This document shows, piece by piece, positions 43,901 to 55,765 of a stretch of DNA of 64,000 bases. The notes beneath the pieces were generated by a model. That model saw only the letters and a program-made list of their open reading frames with translations. It searched no databases and was not told the origin of the DNA. Numbering within the stretch: the stretch's first letter is position 1; every line of letters starts with the position of its first letter. Source of the DNA: Ancylostoma caninum (lineage: Eukaryota; Nematoda; Chromadorea; Rhabditida; Ancylostomatidae). Where the stretch lies: NCBI GenBank assembly GCA_037903475.1, contig JBAJFG010000291.1, positions 186,001 to 250,000 on the forward strand. Reading direction: 5' to 3'. Both the position numbers and the translations under genes were made by a program.

Positions 43901-46206
43901 GGGCAGAGTATCTTCCAACGGCCGACTTCAGTTCATTTTTCACTCAGAACCTCATTGCTCGAAGATGGTGTTCCACATTTCCAGGCGGATAATGATTGCC
44001 GGGTGCCTGGCTCGGACTATAGGATATGTGATTCAATGATTCAAATCCGCGTTCTCGTGTGGCAGCAACCGCGACTCTTGATTTGTGGAGGGGCGCGCTG
44101 TCGACAAACATGTGAAACCTACCATGTTTAGGCTAGAAAGAAGCACCATTATTTTTGAACGAGTCAGCTTGAGAATATGAAACTTGGCACGGTGGCCTTG
44201 AAAACTTCGGACTACACGACCGCACATAAAGTTTTGAAAAGGAAGGGATGGAACATGTTGAGGCCGGAAACTTTTTGATACCCCTATAAGTTCTAATCAG
44301 ATGAGTCTGTTTCTGTGGCGCGGCCGCACATATTTCGAATGTATATTTGGCAAAAAAATCGACCTCAACTCGGTCCCAAGTGCAGAATTTCTTCTAACAG
44401 GTCATTCAAAACCTAGAAAACTGTGGTTGTGATGATATGTGATGGGAACTGTTTCTTGAATTGACACGGAGTTAAGAGGTGGGATTCGTGAATGCTCCCG
44501 AGAAGCTGGTAAACTACCAGCAAATCCATAGTAAACGAGTTTCTCGGGCGAAAATAAGTTTAAACAAATAAGTAATAATAAAATAACAAAGTAAATGAAG
44601 TAACGAAAAGAACAATAATGTCAAGTAATAACAATAAGAAAATCAAATTGAAAAAAGTAGAGAAAAGTAATGGAATGAATCAATTCAAAAAATTCTTCTT
44701 AACAAGGACTTTCATGGCAGTGAAGTGCAGCAGTTTTGGTTTAGAAATCTGGAAATTTCTGAGCTTGCGAGATGGCTATGGTTTTTCTGGGAACGTTCGT
44801 GAATAACACTACATCCTCTGCTGGTTTTTGCTGACACATATCTGTTTTTTTTTCACTTTTTTCATATTTCGAATTCCTGCCCAATTTGAGTAGTACATAC
44901 AGCTTCAGCATTTTTTGCCAGCAGATTGTTTCGACTTCTCGTCCAGAAAGGATCAGTTCTCGCTAGAGACGCCAATCCACGTTGAATATATGGCTTGATG
45001 AAATCATCGTCCCATTCTGGAAGCCATCCATAAATCCCACTGTGTAGGTTAAGTTGTTTGCAATCACTCATAAACGCTTCTCAGACAAAATGTCGGAAGG
45101 ACCGCAACAGAAAACCGGAAGGGCCGCAGCAGAATGCAAGAGAGAAAGTGAACGTTATCATACCTTTCTTATGTAGGGAGCTCAGTTCTGTTGCGACCAA
45201 CAAGAACTCAGTGGTTTCAAACTTCAGATGGGGAATTAGCTTTATGATTATATCTGACGTTGAAGCCACTGACCTCCAGGGGGTTGTTATTTTTGCTTGT
45301 CGGTACCGCTAAGGTACGATCCCCGGAATGGGGAATGAACTGGTCACGTAACGCACTCCCACGGAAAGATCCCCGTAGCCATTCGTAAGGACCGCAGCAG
45401 CTAGTCGGAGGAAATGTAGCAGCAAACTGGAAGGACCGCAGGTCACCTGCCGGTTCTTCCGGTTTTCTGCTGCGTTCCTTTCGAAAAAGTGTCTGAGTTA
45501 TTAGCTCTTGAACCGCATTCATTTGTACATCTGGGCTCGGCTTCGTAACAGTATTATACTTGAGCATGCCAACATAAGAGAATTTGTAAATGGAAGTAAG
45601 AAAAGCGTGGTATTCTGGAAAAGATACTTGCGCTCTTAGAGTCCGTTAAGTTGTGCTGCGTACAAGACTCATACAATACTTGTAGATGTTATTCTTGTTC
45701 AAAATATAAGCTCCCATTCATCAGAATTTCCGAAAGATTGGGGAAATATGAAAAGGATAGTTGAAGATTCCAGAAATCCGGTCTGTTCTAAAAAGAGCAG
45801 TCGAGAATTCCAGTCTATTTCCCTAATTAACACCTGCCAAAGCATCCATTCAGCAACGCAAACCACGCATTATGCCTCAATTATGCGTGGATTTCCCCTT
45901 GACCAGCACAGTTTCCCGTCGCAAAACGAAGCGACCTCGGTCCACCGAGGCAAGCGGGCGTCCGTTGTCGCGGCGACAAATAGCCGCCGATCAAAATTCG
46001 CCTCATTCAGCCGCATTCAGCCCTCTGCCGATCAACAATTGGACACTTTCCGAGCGTCTGCCGTCGCCATCACACCCCCCCCCCCCTCCGCGAGCAAGTG
46101 CAGCGATGATTTCATCATGAATCGACGTGAGAAACGCACCACAGATGGATGTGCCTGGGAATCGCGACACTACTCGAGCAATGAAGGCGCTGACCGCATC
46201 CCACAT
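32000..46206 (-). CDS. Patched-related (PTR) RND-family membrane protein
   Basis: 22 exons on the minus strand: 46206-46140, 42727-42625, 39805-39691, 39606-39466, 38791-38650, 38530-38448, 38229-38113, 37943-37847, 37778-37659, 37258-37179, 37062-36973, 36352-36197, 35946-35803, 35252-35163, 34990-34883, 34826-34670, 34628-34465, 34245-34119, 33313-33232, 32520-32415, 32345-32246, 32121-32000. Total 2511 nt, 836 aa, no stop, all phases agree. TM1 is in exons 1-2, followed by DIRRSFSPDDS. A sterol-sensing-like domain spans about residues 257-437 (GVDDAF in exon 10; VGPSITITSLTNI in exon 11). FEPAKAFPSDSPL follows TM7 (exon 13). A second loop and TM8-12 with VDYTAH (exon 20) and GLIHGLF near the C-terminus complete the RND architecture. 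PTR proteins are proton-driven-transporter relatives expanded in nematodes, with roles in cuticle, moulting and apical lipid or sterol handling. Which ptr orthologue this is cannot be told here. Confidence 0.93.
38041..38060. repeat. Homopolymer tract in a ptr intron
   Basis: A poly-T run lies in the intron between exons 8 and 7. Together with the T10/G13 run at 39141-39163 it is a place where read length or assembly could be imperfect. Confidence 0.4.
41386..41646. mobile_element. 261-bp MITE in ptr intron 2
   Basis: Perfect 16-bp terminal inverted repeats CCAGTGGCGGACGCAG and CTGCGTCCGCCACTGG. The CAGTGGCGGA start resembles ends of common hAT-type MITEs. No clear 8-bp target duplication could be read. 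The interior is AT-rich. Confidence 0.75.
41886..42014 (-). other. Exon-like segment inside ptr intron 2, not part of ptr
   Basis: An open minus-strand frame of 43 codons lies between an AG (CGCCGAG) and a GTAAGC donor. It reads NWVCVLKVQRI..SYWEDQPCMLENRN. Adding it to ptr would create a stop at the exon 2 junction, and exons 2 and 3 join perfectly without it. It could belong to a nested gene or be chance. Confidence 0.25.
43045..43447 (-). repeat. Two tandem about 195-bp repeat units in ptr intron 1
   Basis: Read on the minus strand, each unit begins TCATGAAGGCT(C/G)CCG and contains GAACGAG or GGACGAG, a CTTCATCACAGCAATGG or CTTCACAACAAGGCTTTCATGG block, and a TTTTCTTGG/TTTTCCTGG tail. A third copy in opposite orientation lies at 44470-44810. 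Confidence 0.65.
43740..44284 (-). mobile_element. mariner relic in ptr intron 1
   Basis: Ends GGGGTATCAAAAAGTTTCCG and CGGAAACTTTTTGATACCCC are perfect inverted repeats flanked by TA on both sides (43738-43739 and 44285-44286). The interior minus strand keeps a short mariner-transposase-like C-terminal stretch (HHLRAMRF..VKNELKS..KKEFFEWL) with a stop. At 545 bp it is an internally deleted copy. Confidence 0.85.
44470..44810 (+). repeat. Third copy of the 195-bp repeat, inverted and interrupted
   Basis: It begins GATTCGTGAATGCTCCCGAGAAGCTGG and ends GGGAACGTTCGTGAATAAC. The middle carries an AT-rich insertion (about 44560-44680). It is inverted relative to the tandem pair at 43045-43447. 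Confidence 0.6.
45082..45490 (-). repeat. CTGCTGCGG dispersed repeat, copies 4 and 5, in ptr intron 1
   Basis: 45082-45142 contains GGACCGCAACAGAAAACCGG and GGGCCGCAGCAG. 45378-45490 is a clear inverted match to 463-577, including GCAGGTCACCTGC. Confidence 0.7.
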
Positions 46207-46420
46207 TATCGACTGAACGCGACGACGAGCAGATCAATCCGGGATGTGGGACGAGCGGCGGCGATTCAGGAGCTGGTCGTCGTCGTTGTGGTGGTGGTCC
46301 TGAATCAACTGGTTTCGTGACTGCTAGCCGGTGATCATGCGTAAAATGCGTCGGCAGCATTCACGTGGTTCGGAACGCACGGGTTCAAACATTAATAGAA
46401 TTATAGTTCGGTGGCTTAGA
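46141..46420 (-). promoter_or_regulatory. GC/CpG-rich 5' region of the ptr gene
   Basis: The 5' exon of ptr and about 200 bp upstream are much richer in CpG than the surrounding AT-rich DNA, with CGTCGTCGTTGTGGTGG repeats. This is the likely promoter and 5' UTR. No TATA box or spliced-leader acceptor is certain. Confidence 0.45.
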
Positions 46421-48440
46421 GAGTACGTAGGTCTGCATTTACGGCCGCGGCGCGGTAGGCTCCCTGATTAGATGATTCGATCTAAATTCTACGCTTTCCT
46501 TTGTAAGTTCTTATACGTGTAAAGTATGATTCCCTCCATTTTGATGTTTTCCTATGTCATCTTGTGAAATTTCCTACCAAACGCATCTGCGGAGTTCTCT
46601 TATCGATCGAACCGCTTGATAAGCCCGCGACACCGCGCCGCAGCCGCAACTGCAGACAAACTCACAGACGCACTCTCTAAGCTACTCGACTAAGCACGTA
46701 CATATGTATTGCAGTGATGATGGAGTAGATGAAAGTAACGGATATATTGATGGATGGAGCTATTCTAAAATAGACAGAAGTGATTTCAAATGGTTTGCTT
46801 ATTCCTTGAATTTTTTGGCTGAGAGAACACGGATAAGAGTACAAAATGGTGTAGAAAATAGCACACTGAAGATATAATAGTTTTCCCTGAGACTTTTGTA
46901 AGAATTCGTCCAGTAATGAAATGAGAAAATTGTAACCTATGCGTGGCACTTGCAACGAATTCGCTCCGTGGGTGCCTCATGCGTATTCCATGCAAACTTC
47001 AAACGAGATGTATAAATCGAAATTGACATGAGGTGTATCACGTAACGTGCAAGTGTTTGGAAGCCGACGCACATTTCGTACATAACCCATGTCAACCGCG
47101 GCTTTTTTTCCAAGCAAATATTAGTTTTCCCATGCAAACAGTGGTTATTTCATGTAAATCACAGTTTTAGAAATTCCTAGGAACCTGTACTTGAGAACTG
47201 GAACCACTGCTCGTGCGCAGAACTGTTGAGTAAATCACAAACACTCGAAGATGCGCAAGACATCAAGTGTATGCACTCCACGAGAAAGGAAAACATATTT
47301 GGAATTAGGACAGCATGAGTCCAACCTTGGCGATGTAAATAAGATTCATGAACAAATCTGGGAATTCGAGTAGGGACCTTTCAGTTGATTTTTTGGGGAA
47401 TCGAGTCAATTTCTAAAATGCTAGTGACTCGAAATATTAGCCAGATTCTTTATTCTGTTCTTTATCTTTTTTTCTTTTTTTCTCTATTTTTTCATTTCAC
47501 ACGAGTACCAGTGTAGGAAAAACATATGAAATAGATGGAATCTACACCGTAGAAAAAAGAAGAGATGTTACAAACTGTTTTTCAAAAAATTATGACAATT
47601 CGAAAGGTCCAAAAATCTGATCGGTTTGCAACGCATACTAGAATTTGAATGAAAATCAAAATCAACAATTCTGAATATTCAGAGGAAATTTGTAGGAATC
47701 AAATTTATGTTATACATAACCGTCAGGTAAGTAGTAAGAGAAGATTGGCCACAAGAGGCACAACCGATAGAGCGATGAGAAACTTTCGAACGCTCGGCAA
47801 GTGAACAGATGTATGCCAGCTGCTCCAACAACAGTTTTACCAGTGTTTTTCACAGGTCATTTCGTGCTTTCCTTCAAATTTCCCAGAATTAGGCACCGAA
47901 ACAGCTAATTTTGTTTTCTAGAATTTCAGCCAAGTATTTTCTTACGTGTATTCATGTAATTGACCACATACAATACTGCTCCTAATCTTTGCAAAAAAGA
48001 CGCGCGCGACGCATTAATCCGTCGCAAAACGACTCCCTTTCGTAATGTTCTTAAGAATATGAATACCCAAAATTTTCTGAATCGATGGATTCTCTGTATT
48101 ACAACGAATCGACTGATTCGTGAATTTTTTAATATTGTTGTCTATACCGCTCAAAAACATCACTGCAAATCTAAACAGACCTCCTCGTATCTGACCGCCT
48201 CAATCCAGAATTATTAAAACGCTACATTTTCAATGGTATATTCTGCGATGTAAAAAAAAACTCAATGTTGAAAAGGGTTATATATGGGCAGATTCGTAAT
48301 GAAATGCACAGTCTAGTTGTTTGAGGAAAAATGGAATTGATTCCCTTTTAAGAATGTTATAGACGAGCGACGCTTTGTAACGGTTTTACGCGTCTTGCGC
48401 GTCCTTTTCCCTGAGATTAGGAGCAGTACTGTACAGAAAA
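46421..48440. other. No supportable gene
   Basis: AT-rich DNA with only short, non-exon-like ORFs on both strands. Confidence 0.45.
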
Positions 48441-48441
48441 C

Positions 48442-48593
48442 CTCAGTGATCTGGACTCGATTGTACGGACCGCACCATGTGCATCGTGGCAGTCTTTTTG
48501 TCTGCGAATCAACACATTTCATTGATATCGGATTCTCCATTCTCGATCGGCTTTTTGGTGCTATGCGTGTGAACAGCTCCAGACCATTAAAAT
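48442..48593 (-). other. Possible exon, unknown protein
   Basis: The minus strand is open from a TATAGCAG acceptor to a GAG/GTTTTC donor. It reads DFNGLELFTRIAPKSRSRM..RLPRCTWCGPYNRVQITE. The coding character is good and there is a CxxC pair. No adjoining exon was found with confidence, and the family is not recognised. Confidence 0.3.
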
Positions 48594-49681
48594 CTGCTAT
48601 AAACACATATTGTATGCATTGGCGCCATAAAAATTTTCTTTGTTAACTGTATAATGCCGGAAGATGTTCCCCGTCTTGTTGCCATGATAAAGAGCTTTCT
48701 GAATGATTATGAGCTTATATACTTTTGAAAGGATAAGAAACTAAGTTTTGGAGTGTCTAAATAGCATATGAAATGAATAAAGAGAAAAAGAAATAAGTAA
48801 ACAGACAGGAATTCAAACAAAACAAAGCAGGTCGATTCTACTTTGTAACAGAGATGAGAACAATTGCGTTTCTTAGCAACAAACGAGTAACTGCTGGTGA
48901 ATGAAGGAGCGAATCAATCAAACCGGAAAAAAATCTTGAAATGTCCGCGTGGAAAATTTGTTCCAAGTGACTGTTGCATGCATGGAAGTGAAGAAAGTAA
49001 GAAAAATAAGAAAAACTGTACGGGAAGCTGGCCGTTTTGGCAAAGCGAGACTTCGCTGCTAATGCACGACAGGAAAACAATAACAATTACGATAGACGTG
49101 TGCAGCTACCCAACCGGTGTTCCGAGTAGTAAAAAGCGGAAATGGTGGTTGCTATAGAGACTGCAGTTCCATGCTGATTCATGGCGAACGTCAAAAGCTT
49201 TCATTTTAGCAGATTCTAATTTCAACGTGGTGGGGTTCTTCAAAAATAGACAGGAAAACTAAATAACGTTGCGACCAAGAAGGAGTGAGTGGAGTTACTG
49301 CACAAAGTCAAAGGTTCAGAAGCCGGACGTTCGAAGAGATGGGAAATTTGAAAAAATAAAAATAGCATGTATGTGTGACCGACAGGACTTGAAGGTGAAG
49401 TTAGCGGCAAGCGCACCAGAGAAGCACCGAAAAAACGATGGAAGGATGCTGTAAGCGAGGATTTAAAGGAAGTTGGAGCTACCAAGGATGAGGCTCAAGA
49501 CTAAATTTAAAGATCCGGAACTCGATTGAAAAAATTCGAATTATCAGTTAGAATGCACTAATTCCATTCTTATCATTTCATGATGGTAGGAGCGCTCTTT
49601 TCCTGCAAAAATTTGAATTCTCAACTCTTTCAAAGCGAGTTTTTGGAGGCGAACACCTTTAATACACTATGAACTCAGTAC

Positions 49682-50163
49682 ATTCAAAAGAAACCTGTAG
49701 GATATTGATAGCTGAGGAAAAACTCTCACAAATAACTATCTTGAGTGTCTCTTGAGCGGACTTTTTTCCTGGTTCAGTACATTCAGGAAACCTAGGAATC
49801 GTATTTTGCATGAGATTGAAAGATGCAAATTCTACGATCAAAATATACGCGCTCGTTCAAAACACGTTTTTTTGGTCAACATTTCCATAAGAGCAGTGGT
49901 AAAATCTATGCAAAACCCATGCGTCTCTAAATCCGATGCAAATTCGGTGCAAAACCCACCGAAAACCCACGATTTTCTCAATCGCATGCAAAACCCATGC
50001 AGAACTCATGCACATCGGTGCAAAACACGGTTCCTAGAATTCCTGAGAAGAATTTACAAAAGTGAATTTCAAAAGAAACCTGTAGGATATTGACAGCTGA
50101 GGAATACTCTCCCAAATAACTACCTTGAGTGTCTCTTGAGCGGACTTTTTTCCCGGTTCATGT
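49682..50163 (+). repeat. 98-bp direct repeats enclosing an ATGCAAAACCC minisatellite
   Basis: 49682-49780 and 50067-50163 are about 90% alike (AAAGAAACCTGTAGGATATTGA through CTTGAGCGGACTTTTTTCC). Between them, 49905-50030 holds irregular repeats of CATGCAAAACCCATGC. Confidence 0.8.
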
Positions 50164-50376
50164 GCACTGAAATGACATTGAAATAATTCGAAAAAAAAAG
50201 AACCGGAACTGTGATGTTTTACCGTTAGTGCAAATGGAAGTTAAGTGAAGGTCAAGCGAAGGACGAAAGATTTGAATTCGATAGTACGCAGTGTGCATAG
50301 TTTCTACGGAACAAACTTTTGTTAATGTTGAACTATTTATCTATTGAATGCACTAATTTGCTCCATACAAGTTATA

Positions 50377-50892
50377 CAGGGTGGGCCGAAAATACGGTGA
50401 CAACACGCATTTTTCCTCCAAGGAAAGGTGTTCCGCCCTGAAGTCAAACCATATTGGGATGTGCTTCCGCAATGTTTTGCCGCAACACACGTTTGGGTTA
50501 AGATTGGGCCAGAAATATATTTTGGGTCCTGTCGGTTTCACCGAGCAGCCACCTAGTTGCTTCAATCTCACTGAGTGGTGTTAGTAGGTTTTTGTGGTAC
50601 CCGAGAGCAAGGCTTGTTCATAATCTATCTGGAGTTCGAATTTGTTATGAAAGCACTGTGAAAAATATTGGATTAATTGAACTCCAACCACTCGCGCGCC
50701 CCGGGCAGCGACTTCACTTAGCCTCTTGGGACCTATCTCTAAAATGATAGAGGATATCCCAAGAAGAAGGCTTGCTTTTTGTTAAGTGTGAGACAGCAAA
50801 CACAAATCCTACGACAATGTTTCAAACTAAGTGCACAAAGATTCTTTCTCTGAGTGCACTTTTCTTTGTTACCGTATTTATGGCCCACCCTG
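50377..50892. mobile_element. 516-bp TIR element (Tc1/mariner-like ends)
   Basis: The left end CAGGGTGGGCCGAAAATACG is inverted at the right end as CGTATTTATGGCCCACCCTG, with GTGACAA and TTGTTAC extending the match. The left flank is TA; the right flank is AA, so the target duplication is not clear. No transposase is present. Confidence 0.7.
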
Positions 50893-51712
50893 AAGTGTTA
50901 GGTGAGCGAGCTGAGTTGCACAAAAAAAGCAGTAAAGATATCACCAAGCCATATGAGTCATGATAGTAATAATACTGATAATATGTACCCAAATGTGAAT
51001 TATGGATGTACAAATAAATTATTTGAAAAATAAAATATCTCGAGAGCCGTGATGCATTGGGAAGCATTATAAAATGAAGTACAGTATTAAATATTCATTA
51101 CCAGTTGTTTCCATTCAATAAATTGCAAGAGGATTTTGGATCTAATTTTTTTAAATGAAGAATAGCTCTTTTGTCAGTTTCTATGTAGTTACCCAGCGAA
51201 TTTTAGTAATTCTTAGTAAGTCCCTCACAGATATTGGAATGATGACAATTGGAAAGTGCACAAATTGTATTTAATTGAACGTAATTGTGAAGGAACAACT
51301 AAGTAACCAGGAAAATTTAATAAAATAGCAACACAATTTTCAGTTAGGAAAACAATTAATAAATGGGAAAACTGGCAGGAAATGGAGTAATCGCTATTGA
51401 AAGACGGATCACGTTAAAGAGAGGTAGAAGCGGCACAAGTCCCAAGAGAAGCGGAAAGAATGAAAAAATGAATTTGAAACGGTCCCGTGCTCTCCGTAGA
51501 AGAAAAAGATTTAAAAAAGTGCTTACCAAAATCTACAACGACACTATTATCGTAACATTTTGAAAGCTATTATATATAACATTAAAACATTTTCAGAATA
51601 TGAAAGTCAAATCCTTAATTTTAATATTTCAACTATTTAAATTTGAGATCTTTAAAATTAATCTGTATGTCATAGTAATTTGATGGCACACATGCTGGCC
51701 AACAATATTTAC

Positions 51713-51811
51713 GTGAAATAGTCCAGTGTACACCTCGAGAACTGCGCCAAAGGCAAACGCCACATCCAGCAGCTCGAATCCTGAAGAAATCTCTCGGCTA
51801 ACCAATGCCAT
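51713..51811 (-). other. Possible first exon of a minus-strand gene
   Basis: ATG at 51811 opens 33 codons (MALVSREISSGFELLDVAF..VYTGLFH) to a GTAAAT donor. The adjacent upstream 51.82-52.2 kb is CpG-rich, like the ptr promoter region. An internal TTCTTCAG could instead be an acceptor. Downstream exons were not found. Confidence 0.35.
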
Positions 51812-52470
51812 CAGCCATCAACGCAAAGCAAAACGAGACCACACGGGTAATAGCCGAAAACGGGACCCCGCTCAGAACTGGACACTAAGGCGAGGCGGGG
51901 ATCGATGTGTTGTGGTGTGGGTGGCTGGCTGGCGGGTGGCGATTGGCGGGGTACGGGGGATATTCGGCACTATGCAAACGCACACGATCGATGAGGCTGA
52001 ACAGTGGAGGCTAAACACGCGTCAAACCATAAACAAGCTGGGTTCTCGCAGTAACCGACCGCTCTGCACCTGTAAGCCGATTAACTTCGACCGAGGTGAG
52101 TTCATTTCGGAACGAGGAACACTCGAAGTGAAGTCGACTGGTTTTGCGCGTTTGCGGGGTGAAAGCGGGTGCTTGGGAGCGAAAAGTGTCTCGCTTGGGT
52201 TTGGCAATGGACTCTTCACAGGATAGGACTTATATGGATGAACTTTTACCCTAAACCAGCAGAATTTCCATCGTCAAAGACAACAACAGAGGCGAGCTGT
52301 TGACAGAAGCGCTCGTTCACATGACAAATATTCCTAGCGAACCCTTTTCCAGAAGAAAAACTCCACAAAAAGCCGCTCGCCGTAGAACCAACATTACATC
52401 AACGCTCGGCTGAACTCAAGAAACGGCCTGGAAAATGTCGTCCGAGAAGATTGATTAGTGCACTTTTTAC

Positions 52471-52578
52471 CTGCACCTTGAAAACTTTGCAAGAATTGCA
52501 GTCTCGCTCAACCCCTTTGCATTGAAGGAATGTGGAGGTCATGCACGAGGTGTTGTTGTTTCCGACAACCCCTGTAAC
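52471..52578 (-). other. Possible exon of a small cysteine-rich protein
   Basis: 36 codons between AACAACAG and a CAG/GTAAAA donor. They read VTGVVGNNNTSCMTST, then QCKGVERDCNSCKVFKV, with four cysteines. An acceptor near 52425 would add AVS and a stop. A hydrophobic frame upstream (52.80-52.87 kb) could be a signal segment, but the join is not shown. Confidence 0.35.
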
Positions 52579-52958
52579 CTGTTGTTTAGTCACCTGCTAC
52601 CTCAGCCTTTCCCCTCCTAATGGCGGCAATAGATTTGGAATGGAAATGTCGCAAATAGCAAACGTTTTCTGAACAAATTGCGATGCCTAGGACGCGAAAG
52701 TGCCTATGCCGGTACCCGTCGTTGCCCTGGTTTTTTTGAACTTCCAGAAGTACTCTTGTGATATGAACAGGAAAAAAGTGCAAATCTTAAGAACCAAATA
52801 GAAATGGTGAAAATAATAAATAATAGTAGGGGACAAAAAACAGCAATACGTGGCTGAAAATTTGGTGAGTGAGGTGGAGCGCAGTACATGGAAATTTGCG
52901 ATCGAGCTTCGTGATTGGTCGCTTGGATGAATTGGCCAATCGCAGAGCTTGCCCCCAT

Positions 52959-55110
52959 CGCCCTCTTCAGGTGCAGCGCTTCACATCCCGGGTTGACCGA
53001 ATTCCTTGAGGTCCCTCCACCCTGGTAAGGCCAAAATATCAGGACATGCGCAGGACAATTGCCCTCATTTCTTGGAAAACCTAGTGTCTAGTTGATTAGT
53101 CATTTTTTAGTAAATAAACAGCAACAGTTATATTTGTGTGATCGAATTATGTGAAGAGGATAAAGAGGTTACCACTGCAGGACTTTTTATCTTCCGTATT
53201 AGGAAAGAGGTTTTCTAACACACTATGGTTTTTCGTCAAAACAACAAATGTAATATTTGTTGCGAGGAAAAGGTAGAATTCTGACTTCTGTTTTTTTTTA
53301 GTTATTTCCTTTTTAGTTGTCCCTACTTTCTTTGCAAAACCTTCTATTGTGTTTTAGTAAATAACTAATAAGTAAATAAATAGAGAGGAAAGACAAAGCA
53401 GATCAACATCTTGAGAAATATCGGAAATGGGACGGAAGGAAAATAACGTAAAAAAGGCTGTATCACCGACTTGAGTCTGAATAAAATGACTTCACTGCTG
53501 GCACAGCACTTCACTGAAGAGTAAGTAAGTAGGCTTTTTGGAAGCAAGTAAAATTATTTTTCAGAAAAATGCGTCCGACTAATATGTGGTCATTTTGCTA
53601 AAATATGGTAAATGCTCGAAAACATAATAGTTGGGGCTAAAAAGTATGTATTCACTATGTATGGATATGGGCAGGCCTAGTGCTGCCAAAAATTAGCGAA
53701 CATCTTCTTCCCTGAAGGCAAGCGCATCAAACATGCCGCACCTTGTTCATGATCCAGAGATTTGATTAAACTTCATTGGATTTCCCCTTCAAAGAGGTTT
53801 CATTTCGATTTCCTTCACGAGAAAATGTCGAAGGGAGGCCGAGGTGCACAGAATTATAGGAATGACATGAAATTTCGCATCTGTATTGACATAAGTGAAT
53901 CACACTGCAACAAAGCACAGCAATGTCGTCAAGGAATGGAAACCTGACGCGTGAAACTGAAAACTAAAACGCCAACTCATCTGTAAACTGTTACAAAAAG
54001 TGCGATTCTCAACTGGTTCCAGAGAAAACGGGAGGAGGTCAGAAAGTTCTTCGTCGTACGATAGTGGGCAAAGCTACGAAGCAGACGAGTTGATGGACAA
54101 AATAGGTATGGTTGAGGGACCGACAAGAAGAGGATGACAAGGAAATGTTCGGCTCAATATATGCGACAGTGTGTATGTTTGGAAATAGAGGAGATGACGA
54201 GATTAGTATTATGTTTTATTTATTAATAATATTTACACTGGCCATGATGAATTCAGTGAGTTCAAGGAACATCCCTGGATTACTTTTTATTGATTGATTG
54301 TTCAGTTCTCTAAGCAACTTCGGGAAGTCTCCGAAATTATTAAGACTGCACACGCGATTTCTTCAGGTTGGTAGGGTTACTATGATTCCTTTCATTTCGT
54401 GCATCCTAAATGAAGGTATTACAGTTCTGCACCGTGTGTGACCGAGGGCGGTCGGTCCTCTGCAGCCACTGCATTCACCATACCCTACTACAACCAATGT
54501 GCAAGGACCTGGTCCAATACGCATTAGGGTGGATCGTATGCCAAGACAATCGACTGATTCTTCTCACATCGTCACTGTCAACGTCGCAAGAATATCAAGA
54601 GCGGGAAGGATAGAACAGCTGTGGAAAGGCCTCGTTGGTAATTGGACGAAGCTGTTCGAAGGAGATGTGAAGAAATCAGCCCAACTCTTTGCACGTAGGG
54701 CTAGATATTCATTATGCCGGTGTGATTAAAGAGTGTAAACAATAAACAACAATAAATGAAGGTATTGCAATTTTGGGTTGGTGGAGCAGCAAATAGTTGC
54801 TGGGTAAATGGTAGGTAAAGTTGCTGTTCGTGATGGAAAAAGGTTCACCAATTATGTATGTCCAAAGTATGGTTTGTGAATTTGCCCAACTGTGGTTCGG
54901 GTGTAAGAACTGCATGCACAATTAATTATAGTGCTCCTTACACTGTAGAAACACTATCCAAATAGGGAAGATGAACACAAATGAAGCAATAGATTGCCTG
55001 CATAATCAGAAAAGGAAGATAACATTCAATCCTTTAGGCACTGCGCGCAGCGTATGTATCTTCAAAGAGGCACCTTCCTGTGTTTTTATTCTGGTACATA
55101 CAGAAGCTCA
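52959..55110. other. No supportable gene
   Basis: Mostly AT-rich. ORFs at 54112-54297 and 54410-54729 are open, but no splice partners or domains are visible. Confidence 0.4.
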
Positions 55111-55117
55111 GTTTCAA

Positions 55118-55150
55118 CTTACTTACCTACTTACTTACTTACTTACTTCA
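55118..55150 (+). repeat. TTAC microsatellite
   Basis: About eight consecutive four-base units of the form ACTT, one of them ACCT. Confidence 0.9.
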
Positions 55151-55765
55151 TGTTAGCTGTAGGCGGCGTCCGCGGAAATCATTGTCTTCGAAAGTCAAGC
55201 AATAATTTTGAAAAAGGACAGGCAAAGTACGTTAAGAATGTCCGAACGCTTTTGCGCTGTCTGGCACATTTTTAAGTTGGTTACCTTGAAGACGAGAACA
55301 AATTCAGCAAAGGAGGAAAGTTGAAGAATAAAGACGCAAGTCAGGTATGTGGCAGTAAGGTGCCTATGACTAATCGCGAACTCTTGCGTTCGACTCCTTT
55401 CTTTTTCGATAACTACCTACTAACATAATAGGTAATTTTTCAAGCTGAAATTGTGGGGGTTAGGTTTAAAATTCCGTCTGATTCCTGCATTAAAGTCTCA
55501 CAAAGTTATGAACTCGTGAGCTATATGATTGGAGGAAACCAGATTACTTCGTGTAAATCCGGTGATGATAGCCATCCAATTAGCCAGTTCACCTTGTATT
55601 TCACGTTAGCCCTTTGATAAATTTTTTGGTTAAAGTCAAGAAAAAGGTAAACCTTGAGGACAGGATCGCGATTGCTACGGATAAACTCGATGATGAATAT
55701 TACCGATTCGTGAAGAAGAAACTAGCTAACTTCATGTTACCCATTCCCTGCACTGTGTGCACGTT

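Noticed and set aside
45748..46320. 190-codon plus-strand ORF, the longest after the Penelope ORF
   Set aside because: It is antisense to exon 1 of ptr in a GC-rich promoter-like region where stop codons are rare. The composition ends in a poly-valine run and there is no domain.
51726..52226. 166-codon plus-strand ORF
   Set aside because: GC-rich chance frame antisense to a better minus-strand exon. No recognisable domain.
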